Shown: positions 1-10,350, numbered from the stretch's first letter. The stretch is 64,000 bases of DNA from Ixodes scapularis (GCF_016920785.2 NW_024609846.1:110536831-110600830); one strand, 5' to 3'. Translations and numbers: made by a program. Notes: generated by a model not told the origin, from the sequence alone.

Positions 1-1573
1 AGTCTGCATGCGCATTCGTTCCGTCTTGTGCTTGTGTTTCTCGGATCCAACGGTCTCCCCTCGAGTGCTTTGGAAATTTACGACCCAGAGGGAACATTCC
101 GCCGAGCCACCCGCCAACGCGAACGGGCAGGCGACCACGGACCCCTGTGTAAACAGCGCCAGCTGCGCCTCGTAGAGGTAGCTTCTGGCCACTCGACACC
201 GTGTACCCTCTTTCCCCTTCTGGCGCGTCTTTCTTCCCGTAACGTTGTTTTGAAGTAAACAGTTCTTTTTGAGAGTTGAAAAGGTTCGCTTCGTGTCTGT
301 CTCTCTGGAACAGCGGCTGGCTGATTCCGAACCACCGTGTAACGAAGTTACCCGGCATTTAGTAAAATCTCTTCGTGCGTGTCGTCTGCTTTCTTTCGCT
401 CGTCGGCTACACCTTCCGACGCTGTTCTCGACGCCATCTGTCAATACACGTGTCAAACGCGCCCCGCCACTCTACTCGGTTGCCTGCGTCGCCGTCCGCC
501 GTTGAGCCTGGCAAGCTTTTTAGCCTTATTTCTTACAGAATGGGAGGTACGCTTTCCATTCATAGAACATAAGACCGACCTATTTAAATACACCCTTCAC
601 GAAGCGTTTAGGTTGCTTCGTGCAGGCGGCGATATTTACGACCTATTTTAGATCGAACGTGGTTATTTCGAACACCCGTACGTATTTTATCTCCCGCTAA
701 AGCGAATTAATTTGTTCAATTTGAAATTTCGTAATCGGGCCTCGTGATTTTATGCATTTCCTAAAAAAATGCTTACAGCTTTCATAAACTTTAGGTGGAT
801 TTTATGCTCTTAAAATTTGTTACTGTGTTCGAGATATTTCACGATATGCTCACCTTTGTGCAATGGCTGAAGTTTTAGTACCAAGTACCCAACGCGATGC
901 ATTTTAGCGGTAACAAGCTATTCGCAATTTTACTGTATTTCTTTTCAAATTTAATTTTCAATTGTTCAAATTTAATTTTCAATTTTAAGACAAATAGCTT
1001 TAAGTTAGGGACGCATTCTACTTCTTACGCTGCGCCTTGTCGTTGTTGTGTTGGTGTAAACAGTGTCGCGCAGTGTCAAAAAGAACTAGTCCTGAAGTAT
1101 GAAATTCCTCGCCACTCCCACTGAACATGTTTATAGAGCTGTCAATATAATTTACAAAATTTTTTTATGTAAAGTAAATTATATATTCATGTCTTAATCG
1201 TGAAGCTCTTCTGCGAAGGGAAATTTATAAATCACTTCTCTGAGAATCTAAAATATTTTTCGCTTATTTTCACATGCAATATATTAACACTGCTTCGTCA
1301 AACTTTTATCATTTTCGAGATTTCCCACTATCCTTAAGGTCATTATATTGACAAGTAAAAGGGAGCGTTCATCAGGTAAAAAAACACCGGCTAAGTACGG
1401 TGACCACAGAAAGGTTAGGATCCTTTTAAAGCCCTGGACCACAGGAGGACAGAGAGTAAAATTCTCAGGAAAATCAGTCTTCCATTCGCTTTACTATTCA
1501 AATGGATATTGCCGACAACTCGTCCCAATAACCAAAAGGGTGGCGGAAAAAAAATATATACGTATATATATAT
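1..1573. other. Unassigned sequence, no gene recognised
   Basis: The first 660 bases are comparatively GC-rich and have short open frames on both strands, none with a recognisable domain or convincing splice borders. The rest is AT-rich. A 21-bp tandem duplication lies at 944-985 (944-964 and 965-985, about 20 of 21 bases identical). Because an M13 exon with a splice acceptor lies further downstream at 23315, this stretch could be intronic or intergenic. Confidence 0.4.
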
Positions 1574-1581
1574 ATATATAC

Positions 1582-2725
1582 CAGGGTGTCGAACCGGAAC
1601 CGAACCGAACCGAAAACCGGAACCGAACCGGTATTTTTTCCGGAACTGAACCTGAACCCGAGCCGTTATATCGTTATCGCGATGAACCCGAACCGAAACT
1701 GAACCGGAAAAAAAATAACGGTTACCGGCTCATGTCAAAACGGTTCGGCCACGCGCTGGTGACGATGTGCTATCAATGCCATTTGTTTTTTAAGTGCCGT
1801 CAACTGACACACACCTCGCTTACATATTTTTCTTCTCCACTCAGTCTTAGGAATATAAACGCTGCATCCATGAATCTTGACATAGGAACCAGTATTGCGC
1901 TGGTCGCGGCTTGCACGGAAGAAAGAGAATTGGAAGGCTGTGCAAAACACAAAAATCGCGTCACGGGATTTCATTTTCCTACAATCTCGTAAATCCTAAA
2001 TGCTGCTGTGTGCTCATTTCATAACACGTTTCTAGAACGCGCGAGTTCTTGAAGCTTGCTTCCATCGGAATGAGAAAAGAAAAGGCTGTGGAGTTTGATA
2101 ATAATGCATCCGGTTCCCTATAGGCACTTAGAAGCTAACATATTTGTGAGACAGCGAACTCTTCTATTTTAATATTTATCCTATTACGTCCTTCTGGCGT
2201 CGCGTTCGGTGAAGTGATTTTCATATTCCGTATCTCGTTTAATGAAAACTTCTTTAAGGGTCTAATTTGAGTTACCGAAGGCTAGTTCAAATAAAGAAAG
2301 CTGTATTTTCTCCCCACTGTTCCTTCAATTGCTTACACGCCGAGGTGGCGGGATAGTTAGCGAGTTCTACTTGTAAGTGGGTTTGTACGGAGGTCGCGGA
2401 TTTTACAGCTACTGCGTCGGACCTAATTAGATGAAGCCCGAATGCGTAAACGTCGGCGAGGTAACTTTTGAGTGCACATAAAGAAACCATTCCTGGTAGA
2501 AATCCCTGAGCCTTACACTTCGATGTATCCCGTTTCGTATCTGCTGATTTCAGATGTTTTATTTGTAATTTATTTTGATGTTGCAATTTGTCACTTATAA
2601 TTTCTCAACCGGTTCGCGAACCGGTTCGCGGATTGAATTAATCGAACCGGAACTGAACCGGAACAAAATAAATTTACCTGAACCTGAACCGTAACTGAAC
2701 CCTTTTTTTTCGGTTCGACACACTG
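1582..2725 (-). mobile_element. hAT transposon relic with exact 8-bp target duplication
   Basis: The left end reads CAGGGTGTCGAACCG and the reverse complement of the right end reads CAGTGTGTCGAACCG, i.e. 14 of 15 matching terminal bases. The flanks are identical 8-bp copies of ATATATAC at 1574-1581 and 2726-2733. Eight-base duplications and CAG-type ends are the hallmark of the hAT superfamily. Both ends are packed with GAACCG/CGGTTC hexamers for about 100-150 bp, which look like subterminal transposase-binding repeats. The element is 1144 bp, too short for an intact transposase. It sits inside a TA dinucleotide tract. The strand is set by the transposase remnant at 2287-2586. Confidence 0.85.
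2287..2586 (-). pseudogene. Remnant of hAT transposase C-terminal dimerisation region
   Basis: This 99-residue open frame ends with VELANYPATSACKQLKEQW and then GENTAFFI. The order 'ELxxY ... LxxxWxxN..F' resembles the C-terminal hAT dimerisation domain, where a leucine/tyrosine helix precedes a conserved W-x2-N segment. The usual ERxFS and final leucine-rich motifs are not readable in frame; a degenerate stretch at 1735-1974 on the same strand may be what is left. The frame stops inside the domain, so the gene is dead. The call rests on a short motif plus its position inside a proven hAT element. Confidence 0.4.
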
Positions 2726-2837
2726 ATATATACATATATATATATATATATATGTGTGTGAAGTGAGCTAAATATAAAAACAATGGACCGGGAAAAGTTA
2801 ATAAGTCAAAGATGCGTACTGCCGGAGTTACTAATTC

Positions 2838-2890
2838 GAAGTTTATTACGACGTTTCGAGCGGGGACCGCTCTTCATCAGGTAGCGAGTA
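2838..2890 (-). ncRNA. Hammerhead ribozyme motif (Penelope-like element type)
   Basis: On the minus strand the core CTGATGA (2880-2874) is followed by a perfect 6-bp stem GAGCGG/CCGCTC with a 3-base loop, then GAAAC (2857-2853) and GTC. These are the conserved parts of a type I hammerhead self-cleaving ribozyme. One extra A separates the core from stem II. Stem III would be only ACGT, which is self-complementary and suits the dimeric hammerheads described in Penelope-like retroelement terminal repeats. Stem I near the core is short (three pairs) with a further possible 4-bp helix. No Penelope reverse transcriptase is present nearby, so this would be an isolated terminal-repeat remnant, probably 5'-truncated. 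Confidence 0.55.
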
Positions 2891-2964
2891 TACAGCCCGC
2901 GAATGTTTATATACCCCTAAGAAACTTGCTGAGCGTCATTCAAAACGCCTAAATCAGTCATTTT

Positions 2965-3786
2965 CAGAAAACCTTTCAGCGCGTGAGAGGCGTAGTAGTG
3001 CTCTAAAGTTACCACTCGTGGAGCAGGTACAGTGCTAATCACACTGGTCTCTAACGCGCGAGCGTGCGGCTTTCTCCGGGGAGCGCTAGACTGGTGCCAT
3101 TCGCGGAAACTAAGCTAGTCACGTGGCGCAACATGGAACTGCCCGCTCGAGGGGTGTCCTGCCCACTCTATCGGCTGGCGGCGAACGCAGAAGGCTGCTC
3201 GCACGCTTTTTGCAAACATCATTGCTCGAACAATAAACAAAATGAAGCATGAAAACGTATCAACAATGTCGTCATCAAAAAGAAAAAAGATAAAGCACTT
3301 AATTTTATTGCTTATCAAGATGGTATAAGGCTTGCTACTATGCAAAAAAACAAAAGTATATCAATTGACTGGATTCAACGCGACTGCGCATAGTATCGAG
3401 AGAATCCTACAGGACAAAAGCACCGATCGCCGGCAACGACACCACGAGTGCCGAAAAACGTCCGAACAAGGATAGTCGGAATTAGTGAAGCGGGGTTGTC
3501 CCAGCTGATAGAATGGGCAGGACACCCCTCGAGCGGGCCGTTCCATGATGCGCCACGTGACTAGCTTAGTTTCCGAGAGCGCCACCAGTCCAGCGCTCCC
3601 CGGAGAAAGTCGCACGCTCGCGCGTTATAGACAAGTGTGATTAGCACTGTACAAGGCTAGCGGTTTCGTTAAGGCGCCCGCGCAATTTTTTCGTTTCTTA
3701 TCTATCCCCAGCCTTGTACCTGCTCCGCGAGTGGTAACTTCAGCGCACTCCTGCGCTTCTCACGCGCTCAAATTCTTTCTAAAAAT
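2965..3786. repeat. Foldback element with long inverted arms
   Basis: The segment 2965-3180 recurs in reverse complement at about 3508-3786. Shared landmarks are GAGCAGGTAC, GTGCTAATCACAC, GCGCGAGCGTGCG, TTTCTCCGGGGAGCGCT, CTAAGCTAGTCACGTGGCG and GAGGGGTGTCCTGCCCA. The right arm carries about 70 extra bases (3650-3722), lost from or never present in the left arm. The 330-bp centre is not repeated. Arms of more than 200 bp around a short centre are typical of foldback-type DNA transposons or of an inverted duplication. No target duplication could be defined. Confidence 0.75.
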
Positions 3787-3810
3787 TACAAAAATTATTT
3801 TTAAAATTAC

Positions 3811-3812
3811 TA

Positions 3813-3844
<32 letters not shown>

Positions 3845-3862
3845 ATATATATATAGATATAT
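3811..3862. repeat. AT dinucleotide microsatellite
   Basis: The stretch is almost pure alternating T and A with a TT interruption near 3830 and a GATAT near the end. It directly follows the right arm of the foldback element. Confidence 0.95.
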
Positions 3863-5122
3863 TAGTGCGGCTTATGCAGGATATCTTAACAAAATTTTGC
3901 ATTTACTAAAACCATCCCCGTCTGTGTGAGTGGTCTGGGAAATTATTCCTGCGCACAGCAATTTCAATTTATTATCAAAGCGTTCGGGCGGGCCTATTAA
4001 TTTAGCTAGACTAAAACGTCTGGGCACCCTTGACAAACACGGTACTAGTGCCTTTTGCATGGAATCCCAAAAAGAAAAAGGACTCGCAATAAACCATAAC
4101 TCACAAAAAAAAATATCGGGAAGGTTTTGAGAATATAAATATTACGACCATTATTCGGTTGTTTTCTTTTTCTTTTTCTAAGCACTCTAAGGCTGAAGAA
4201 GACAGGCGTAACTTCTCCTCAATGTACAACGAAATGAATATCTCCACCTTGTCTGAAAAGTATCCCAAGGTAAGCGGAGAGCGAACTTTAACAACCTTTG
4301 TTTTAGCTAAAACGATCTCAATTACTATAATATTGAAGTACACTGCAATGCTCCTAGTCATAGGAAATTATATAGTACTCGTACAATTCAATCATTGGTC
4401 TGAATATTCATATCGCAAAGCAACCTGTACTTGACTTCAGGGTGTTTCCAGGTCAGATCGTAAAATGATAGTCCAGGTCATATTTTTATAGTTATGTAAA
4501 ACTATGTGTTAAAGCCATATTCCTGGAAGGAGCATTCAGCTATATGCGAACGCCGTAACTAATTTTATTCCGGAGATACAAAATTTCGAAGCTCCAGGAG
4601 TGGTGAATGCCAAGGTTTCGCTATGGTAATTTGCATCGCCGTCATTTTTACACCGAATCATGCACATAATAATGTTTTTTTTTCTTTTTATTTTATGAAA
4701 GGTATGTAACATGTACGCGGAATACTAAAAATAACAATAAAAGATTTCTATGCAAAAATATATTCAGAACCCGTCAAATAACCACGTTTTAAAGACATTA
4801 ACAAATTATTCACCATCGAATTATTCAGTATAAAATAAGGCAAAATATATCAGAATTGATCACCTTTAAATGCGTATTACGAATATATAAAAGATTATGC
4901 TTAGCCATTATTGTAGTTATGTTAGTAATGCAGAAACAATGCACATTTTTCTAAATGTTGCACAATTGCACATCAATATCTGAAAAGAAAATCCACTTTT
5001 CATTCTTTTTAAACTCTGCTTATCCATTCAGAGTGACTTGAACTAACTTGTGATGGCAAGAAAACGAGTAACATATGATATCCTGAAGAGAAAAACGACG
5101 AAAAACCTTTACTCAAATTTAG
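3863..5122. other. AT-rich unassigned sequence
   Basis: Short open frames on both strands show no domain and look like chance frames in AT-rich DNA. A possible transposon-like end, CAGGGTGTTTCCAGG, begins at 4439 but no matching partner end was found, so no element is called. Confidence 0.5.
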
Positions 5123-5130
5123 CTGGCTTG

Positions 5131-5276
5131 TAAGCTTGTGCGAATAGTGGTTCGAATCGAATAGCGCAGCGTCATGCCTAGCTTCTGCACTGTTGAATTA
5201 ACTATTCGCCCTTACTCTGTCAAGGCTATAAATGACGCAGCGCTATTCGAGTCGAAGCCCTATTCGCACAACCCTA
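5131..5276. mobile_element. 146-bp hAT-type MITE
   Basis: The two ends form inverted repeats of about 45 bp. The left end begins TAAGCTTGTGCGAATAG and the reverse complement of the right end begins TAGGGTTGTGCGAATAG; both continue through TCGAATAGCGC and GCGTCAT. The flanks are CTGGCTTG (5123-5130) and CTAGCTTG (5277-5284), an 8-bp target duplication with one mismatch. The size, the 8-bp duplication and the GTGCGAATAG end fit a non-autonomous hAT MITE. It encodes nothing. Confidence 0.75.
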
Positions 5277-5284
5277 CTAGCTTG

Positions 5285-5900
5285 CCGTCGTTACAGGGGC
5301 TTTGCCGCAGGACGTCGGCTGTAAAGGCGCGTTCACATTGGCAAGTCGCAGCTGTTGCGCGAAAACTTTTGTCGCAAGAGCAATAATTGCAAGTCACGAA
5401 AGCGAGAGGTTTGAAGCAGTCGCTTCCAGGCCGATTTTTCCGACCGGGCACCCAGTCACGTGGCGGCTGAACCAATCAGCGGCGCCTCGGAAGTACCGAA
5501 AGGTGCGCCTCGCGCTTGTTTACATCTCGCGCGCCGAACTTCTGTGGGAGAAGCATCAAACATGTCCGTTCCACACCTCGGTTCGCGGCCGCGGATAGGA
5601 GCCACGGAGGTTTGTTTGGCGGCTTTATCAGCGCTATTAGAGGATACCCATTTCTTTATAAAAGCAGCACCCCGATTTGAACAAGCGCCCGAAAAAGAGC
5701 GCGGCCTGGCAGCAAATCCGTTCCACTTTTGTTTTGAAAGGTTTGTACTGCGACGCAGCAGCTCGATAGAGTGCACGCCGATCTAGCGATTGTGCTTCTT
5801 TGTACGGTTCAGAAGGACCCATGACAACATAACCAGTATTTCTCATATGGAAAGGACGACGCATGCGTAGCTGTGAGACAACGAAATTGGGAAAGCAACG
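5285..5900. other. Unassigned, possible degraded DNA-transposon end
   Basis: GC content rises between 5310 and 5780. The start, AAAGGCGCGTTCACATTGGC at 5323-5342, resembles the AGGC...CACA...GGC style of PIF/Harbinger ends, but no matching opposite end was found. A 108-codon frame at 5460-5786 shows no recognisable domain. Confidence 0.25.
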
Positions 5901-6835
5901 AAACGCGAACCCAAACTGTTACTGGGAGGACGGAATCGACGAAGATTCCCTATTTTTCCTTGTATAACGCAAATACTCTGAATTAAAGCACTTGACTTGT
6001 GGAGCGATAGCAATGTGACTAACTATGGAATTTACTTTTTTATATTTCTTTACGTAGTTAATAAATACACTTGTTGAAAGACCCTGATAATGCCGCATAA
6101 GAACTTGACCCATGTAAATGTTTCTGAATTGCATCATCCACGCTATTTCTAGCTTTTTGGCAAATTACTGGTTTAAAAGTTCCAGGTCGCCTTCGAATGT
6201 GTTCTTGATTGAATGAACCAATTTAAAATATGTTTTCTTTTTGCTAAGCTTATTTTGCTTTCACTTTGTTAGGAATTTCACGAAATTCATTTTTTAGATT
6301 GGGGTTTCCTTGATTCCAACGCTGGTCCTTATATTAACATAATTCAAGCATGCCCTCGTTGATCCAGGTATTCTAGAGCCTCCGTTTCGTCAACTTTACT
6401 TTTCTGGCACTAATAGAAGAAATGTTCTGAAAGATTTCCACGAGTTTATCATAAGCTATAGTATGATAGTACTTTAACGAAGAATTCCAGTTATACGCTT
6501 CATTTAAGTTATAAATTTCTTTGTTGCCCTGGATCACCTTGTATCTCATTTCTGTATCCGGATATTCAGCAACCACTTCTAGTGTTAAAAATATAGGAAT
6601 GTAATGTTCAGCTATTTATTTATTAACAACTCCTGATAATATTTTTAAATTACTGATTCCCGTGACTTTCTAATCTACACGTGACTTCGTTATTTTATTA
6701 ATATAGTATTGCTGCTGGGTATAGCTATTAATTATATTTGCTAGGACAAAATACGGGAGCTGCCAAGTATGTGCAATACTCCTTGCTTTGTCTCGTTTAA
6801 AATATCAATATTAAATCTACAACAAGATCTCTGTA

Positions 6836-7327
6836 TTAGTGGTTATTGAAATTGGGAAGTAATTGTCTCCATTTATAACATAATATATTTATATTCGAAC
6901 TAAATGGTCCGTAAAACGCGCAAATGACGTACGAAACATTCATTATTTTATTAACAGTCGCAATGCACATCTTTTTTCTTTTTTTTTCTTCAAGTACACA
7001 AATATTTTCAGGCAAGGAACGGTAATTTATATACACCATATTACCGCCCCCTTTTCTGCAATTTAGACATACGCTATAAAAACGAAAGCTTCGTAAGGAA
7101 AACATAGCACAAGCTACCTCGTCAACATTCGCATGCCTCAAAATAAGCACATATGAAAATAGGAGTGGGTCGCCTAATAATACCAGTAACTGATCCCGAT
7201 TCTTATGAATACTTCTAAAATTTATGTGAATTAAATTTAACTTAGTGTTAAGGTGACCTTCTACATTCGAACCCCCGATGTATGTGTCCGACTTACAGAA
7301 AGAATCAGAGGACGAGTCCATGTTCAC
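6836..7327 (-). pseudogene. LINE ORF2 endonuclease remnant
   Basis: The frame reads LNLIHINFRSIHKNRDQLL near residues 30-50, the standard opening of an apurinic-like LINE endonuclease in which the NxRS segment is conserved. A later KGGGNMVYI stretch near residue 92 matches the RGGGVAIYI glycine turn. The catalytic glutamate motif (usually ETW) is altered to a region reading LILRHANV, so the copy would be inactive. The frame ends at a stop before the reverse transcriptase. The enzyme normally nicks target DNA to prime reverse transcription. Confidence 0.65.
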
Positions 7328-7339
7328 CTTTTTTGAATT

Positions 7340-8284
7340 AGGTCTCGTTCACTCCTGATTTGAATTTCTACCGCTCCATCTTTTTGACGGGCGAATATAT
7401 TCACCTTTTTATCCACAGTAAACTTGTATACCTTCTCTTTCGCACAAGTCTTGGTTGACCACAGCAAATATTTTCGTGCCTTAGTCGAATTTTACTTCAT
7501 GCAAATGTTCTCGGTTTTTAAGGGTATAATTCTTTTCCTTTCCCATATGCCCTTGCGCGCCTCTCGGTGAGCCTTACTAAGATACGTGCTGCTCTTGTAT
7601 ATTTAGTTTGAAGCCTATGATCAGCTTCAAAATCCGTCTCAGTCGGTTGTGACAGACCACGTTTTGTAGCCACTTTGTTAATACCTTCCAATATGTTTTC
7701 CTTTGATTGTTGATTAATACAGTGGATTTCAATGTTCTGACGCGTAGAGTAAAGCTCTGCGTCGTCAGCTGCCTTTCTTGGTTCCCAGGTTTTGTATCTC
7801 TTTCAAATACTTAGTCCCTCGATTTGGTTGAATTTTTGGTTTAACTCATTTACTATATTGTCTTGGTTATCCAATTGAGCAATCAGTTCATCACCATTAA
7901 TTCAGGGGTGCCTTCATACCTTCTATTGTTTTACCGTAATTTTCTAGTTTTAGCATCACTGCACCTCCCCTTTGAGTGTGCGCCTCCAATTACTTTTTTT
8001 ATACATGCCATCCCGGTAAAGACTGCGGTCAGGGTTTTACTGATAGATTCATTTTGCTCCATCAACTTGTCTAGACTGTCCCACTGGATGATCAGTGGTG
8101 ACGCCTCAAGCATCTTTTGAGACAGACTGTCGTTGCGAATGTATCTTGCCAGTGTCACATTGTCGTGCAGAATGGCTTCACACGTCATCGACGTCATTTT
8201 TGTAACACCGGAAAAATTCTCCAGATGATAGTAGTTTACACAAGCTGAGCACTTCAAGATATAGCATCTGGCGCTATCAGACAT
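7340..8284 (-). pseudogene. LINE ORF1 remnant (finger plus esterase/coiled-coil type ORF1)
   Basis: The N-terminal frame (7931-8284) has the pattern C-x4-C-x2-C-x4-YYH around CYILKCSACVNYYH, like the PHD-type finger of CR1-group ORF1 proteins, although the later cysteines are lost. After frameshifts, other frames at about 7860-7340 read INELNQKF-like coiled coil, ELYSTRQNIEIH, HRLQ and ARILVRLTERRAR, the usual order of an ORF1 RNA-binding core. Its normal role is to coat LINE RNA. Several stops and shifts make it a dead copy. Confidence 0.6.
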
Positions 8285-9555
8285 GAGAGAGTCACCTCTT
8301 TCGTCTCTCTTAAGAAAACACTAAAACGAAGCCAGACCCGCGAAATGCAAACCACAAAATCGCGTGTAAGCTATGAGTAAAAAACAAAGCTGACCCAAAA
8401 TGTAAGGGAACGGAGAATCCGTGGACATGCATTCCGCTGGTCCGCGACGAGTCGTTCCGCGACTGCTGGTTAAGTAGCCCAAAGATTCCGGTGACAATGC
8501 CCCCGACGTGCAGGGTCCGATCAGGTTCGCACAGTCTCCCTTCGATGGCCGGGAAGCGATGCGACGCTTGTCATCAGCAGCTAGATTCTTAATATCGCCG
8601 CTGAATCCGGGACCAGACCGTCTTCTTCGTAGCAAACGCAGGCGAAAGCCTAAAAAGATGAAAGACGTTTACTACTTCCTGTAATGCTGAATTAGAGCGC
8701 AGCTCTTGAGGCGGAAGAGGGGAGGGTACGGAGAGGAGGGTATGGCCCTTCCTCCTCCGTACCCTCTCCTCCCCCCCTCGATCCTCCACCTCCCTCCACC
8801 TCCTTTCGATCTCCTTCCATACTCCTCTCTCTCCCTCTCTCCCCCCTCGTGACGTCGCTTGTGACCCTCGAGATATCCTCGTGACGTCACGAGGGAAGGT
8901 AACGAGAAGGTCGTGACCTTCACGAGTATCTTTGGTGACGTCACACGTGACGTCATTCGTAATTTTCGTGACCGTCGATCGTGACGTCATTTGTTACTCT
9001 CAAAGTGACATCCCACGATGTAACGCGCGGAACCCTCGTGACGTCAAACGTGACGTCGCTTCGAATTTCATTATCGGAAACGTCCCATAATGCACCACGC
9101 GGGTCACGAGTGAGAACCGCGCATAACATTATCAGACGTTTTCTATATGCAACGCGGGGGACCCTCGCGACGTCGCGTGTGACGTCATTATCGGAAACGT
9201 CCCATAATGCACCGCGCGGTTTTCGAGTGAGACCCGCGCGTTGCATTATGGGACGTTTACCATAAAGGCACGACCACATGGCGTCGCGGAGGCCTGCGGT
9301 GCGCCGGTCGGCGCTGCCGTTTGCCGACGCAAAGCAGTTTACGGCTTCAACGGCGCGACGTACGGCGCCGCAGAGTCAACCGCTCCGTGCGCGGTTCAGA
9401 GCTGGGCGCCCCTCGCCGCAGAAGAGAGGAGCCAATGGGAGGTGACGTAGTTAGTGACGTCGCGATGCCAGGGCAACGCTCAAGCCGGTCCTGGGCGCGT
9501 CTTTCACGTTCCGAAGGACCTGTTTCGTTTCGTCTGCTCCCTCTATTTCCCCCCG

Positions 9556-9694
9556 ATGCCTTTCCCAACGGAGCGGTTCCTTGAAACCGTGCGACGGCTT
9601 TCCATTTTATATGACAAGACGCTGCCAGACTACCTAGATAAGGACACTAATAACAACCGCTGGGAAAGTTTAGGAGAGAAATTCGGAATTACAA
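9556..9694 (+). pseudogene. First exon of Harbinger MADF-type DNA-binding protein
   Basis: From the ATG the frame reads ERFLETVRRLSILYDKTLPD then YLDKDTNNNRWESLGEKFG. This is a good match to the start of a MADF domain (hydrophobic helix, LYD, YxxxxxxxxxWxxIxxxxG), the Myb/SANT-like fold used by the accessory protein of PIF/Harbinger elements. The exon stops at a canonical donor (ACAA|GTGAGT at 9694/9695). No second exon is present before the element end, so it is a truncated relic of the deletion derivative. MADF also occurs in host transcription factors, but the position inside the Harbinger ends favours the transposon. Confidence 0.65.
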
Positions 9695-9784
9695 GTGAGT
9701 TTCTCCGTGGCACTTGTTGCATGTCGTCTGTGTTGTGACGGATGTCGTGTTGATATGGTGACACTTTTGAAAGTAGCCGTCATC

Positions 9785-9828
9785 TCTGGCGCGCCGCCGG
9801 GGCAGCAAAGCCCCGGCGGCGCGCCAGA
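9785..9828. repeat. Perfect 19-bp GC-rich hairpin at the Harbinger deletion point
   Basis: Arms 9785-9803 and 9810-9828 are perfect reverse complements around the loop AGCAAA. The arms consist almost only of G and C. The hairpin lies exactly between the two truncated Harbinger exons. Confidence 0.9.
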
Positions 9829-9951
9829 CCTGTCCTGTCCTTTGGTGTTTCGGTAGAACCAACTCGGCCGGACCCAAAACCTGCGCCTCCTTCCCTTCAG
9901 AGCGCGGCGACGTCGCAAGATCATCGAGCAGGCTAGGATAATCACATTCAC
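9827..9951 (-). pseudogene. N-terminal piece of Harbinger transposase
   Basis: On the minus strand the frame reads MILRRRRALKGRRRRFWVRP followed by SWFYRNTKGQ. An arginine run followed by RRFWVRPW and an aromatic-R-x2-KG segment is the conserved N-terminal signature of HARBI1-type transposases, ahead of the DDE nuclease domain. The DDE domain itself is missing. Together with the MADF exon on the opposite strand this recreates the usual convergent two-gene layout of Harbinger with the centre deleted. Confidence 0.6.
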
Positions 9952-10285
9952 GCTGATTACCAGGTCATTATGGACTCCTACAATGTAGGCAGCGAGTGCG
10001 GAACGGAAGAATGCAACGAAGAGCAGACGACGAAAGAGCGGGAAATCGGACGGGATGCGCGATCACGGGAACTAGTGCTGTCACGTGACGCCTGTAAAAC
10101 GGAGGCCAATGTGGACTCCTCGCATTGGGACGCCGGAAGGCGGTGACGCCCGGCGGCGCCGTTCACGCCAGTGTGGTCAGGCCTTAATGCAAGACGCGGT
10201 GACGCCGACGGCGACGGCAACGGTGCAACCGACGGCGGCGCCGACCGCGCTCTTGCTGGACACGGGTGCCTAAGAGCTGCGCTTA

Positions 10286-10350
10286 AAAGTAAGGGAACTT
10301 ATAACCTGTGGACATGCATTCCGCTGGTCTGGGCCAGCGGAATGCTGGTT
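10286..10350 (+). repeat. Second copy of a segment found at 8400-8470
   Basis: The run starting GTAAGGGAAC and continuing through GTGGACATGCATTCCGCTGG (10312-10331) also occurs at 8401-8443 in the same orientation. The two copies flank MITE copy A. They may be pieces of the 5' region of the same LINE family, or a duplication that brackets the MITE. Confidence 0.6.

Larger units (their letters stand above)
5900..8640 (-). mobile_element. Decayed CR1/L2-like LINE
   Basis: Reading leftward from 8284, fragments of a two-ORF non-LTR retrotransposon appear in the expected order. First comes an ORF1 with a cysteine/histidine finger, then an ORF1 middle with YSTRQNIEIH and a HRLQ segment, then an ORF2 that starts near 7330 with an endonuclease domain, then a post-endonuclease segment (6373-6576). 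No reverse transcriptase was recognised, so the 3' part is deleted or too decayed. The stretch 8290-8640 probably includes the 5' untranslated region. Stops and frameshifts occur throughout. The clade is judged from ORF1 and endonuclease style only. Confidence 0.7.
9266..10184. mobile_element. PIF/Harbinger derivative with TAA target duplication
   Basis: The left end AGGCACGACCACATGGCG and the reverse complement of the right end AGGCCTGACCACACTGGCG are inverted repeats. Both sides carry TAA (9263-9265 and 10185-10187), matching the 3-bp TWA duplication of PIF/Harbinger transposons. At 919 bp it is an internal-deletion derivative, yet it keeps the first coding part of both genes, pointing inward from the two ends: a MADF/Myb-type protein on + and a transposase on -. 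It is inserted in MITE copy A. Confidence 0.85.
8692..10284. mobile_element. MITE copy A with TTAGAGCGCAGCTCTT ends (hosts a Harbinger)
   Basis: The left end reads TTAGAGCGCAGCTCTTGAGG and the right end is the reverse complement of TTAAGCGCAGCTCTTAGG. A second copy with the same ends and a similar interior lies at 25544-25921. After the left end comes a strand-asymmetric purine/pyrimidine block with an internal inverted repeat, then many TGACGTCA-type sites (at least eight between 8853 and 9190) and repeated ACGTCCCATAATGCACCGCG-type segments in both orientations. In copy B the sequence runs straight through the point where copy A is interrupted by the Harbinger element at 9266-10184. Superfamily is not clear and no target duplication was established. 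Confidence 0.7.

Noticed and set aside
1348..1992. 214-codon + frame rich in EPEPNRTENRNR
   Set aside because: It is produced by the GAACCG subterminal array of the hAT at 1582-2725 and starts outside the element; no real protein pattern.
5310..5786. PIF/Harbinger element with an ORF
   Set aside because: Only one end-like sequence was seen and the 108-codon frame has no transposase or MADF pattern.
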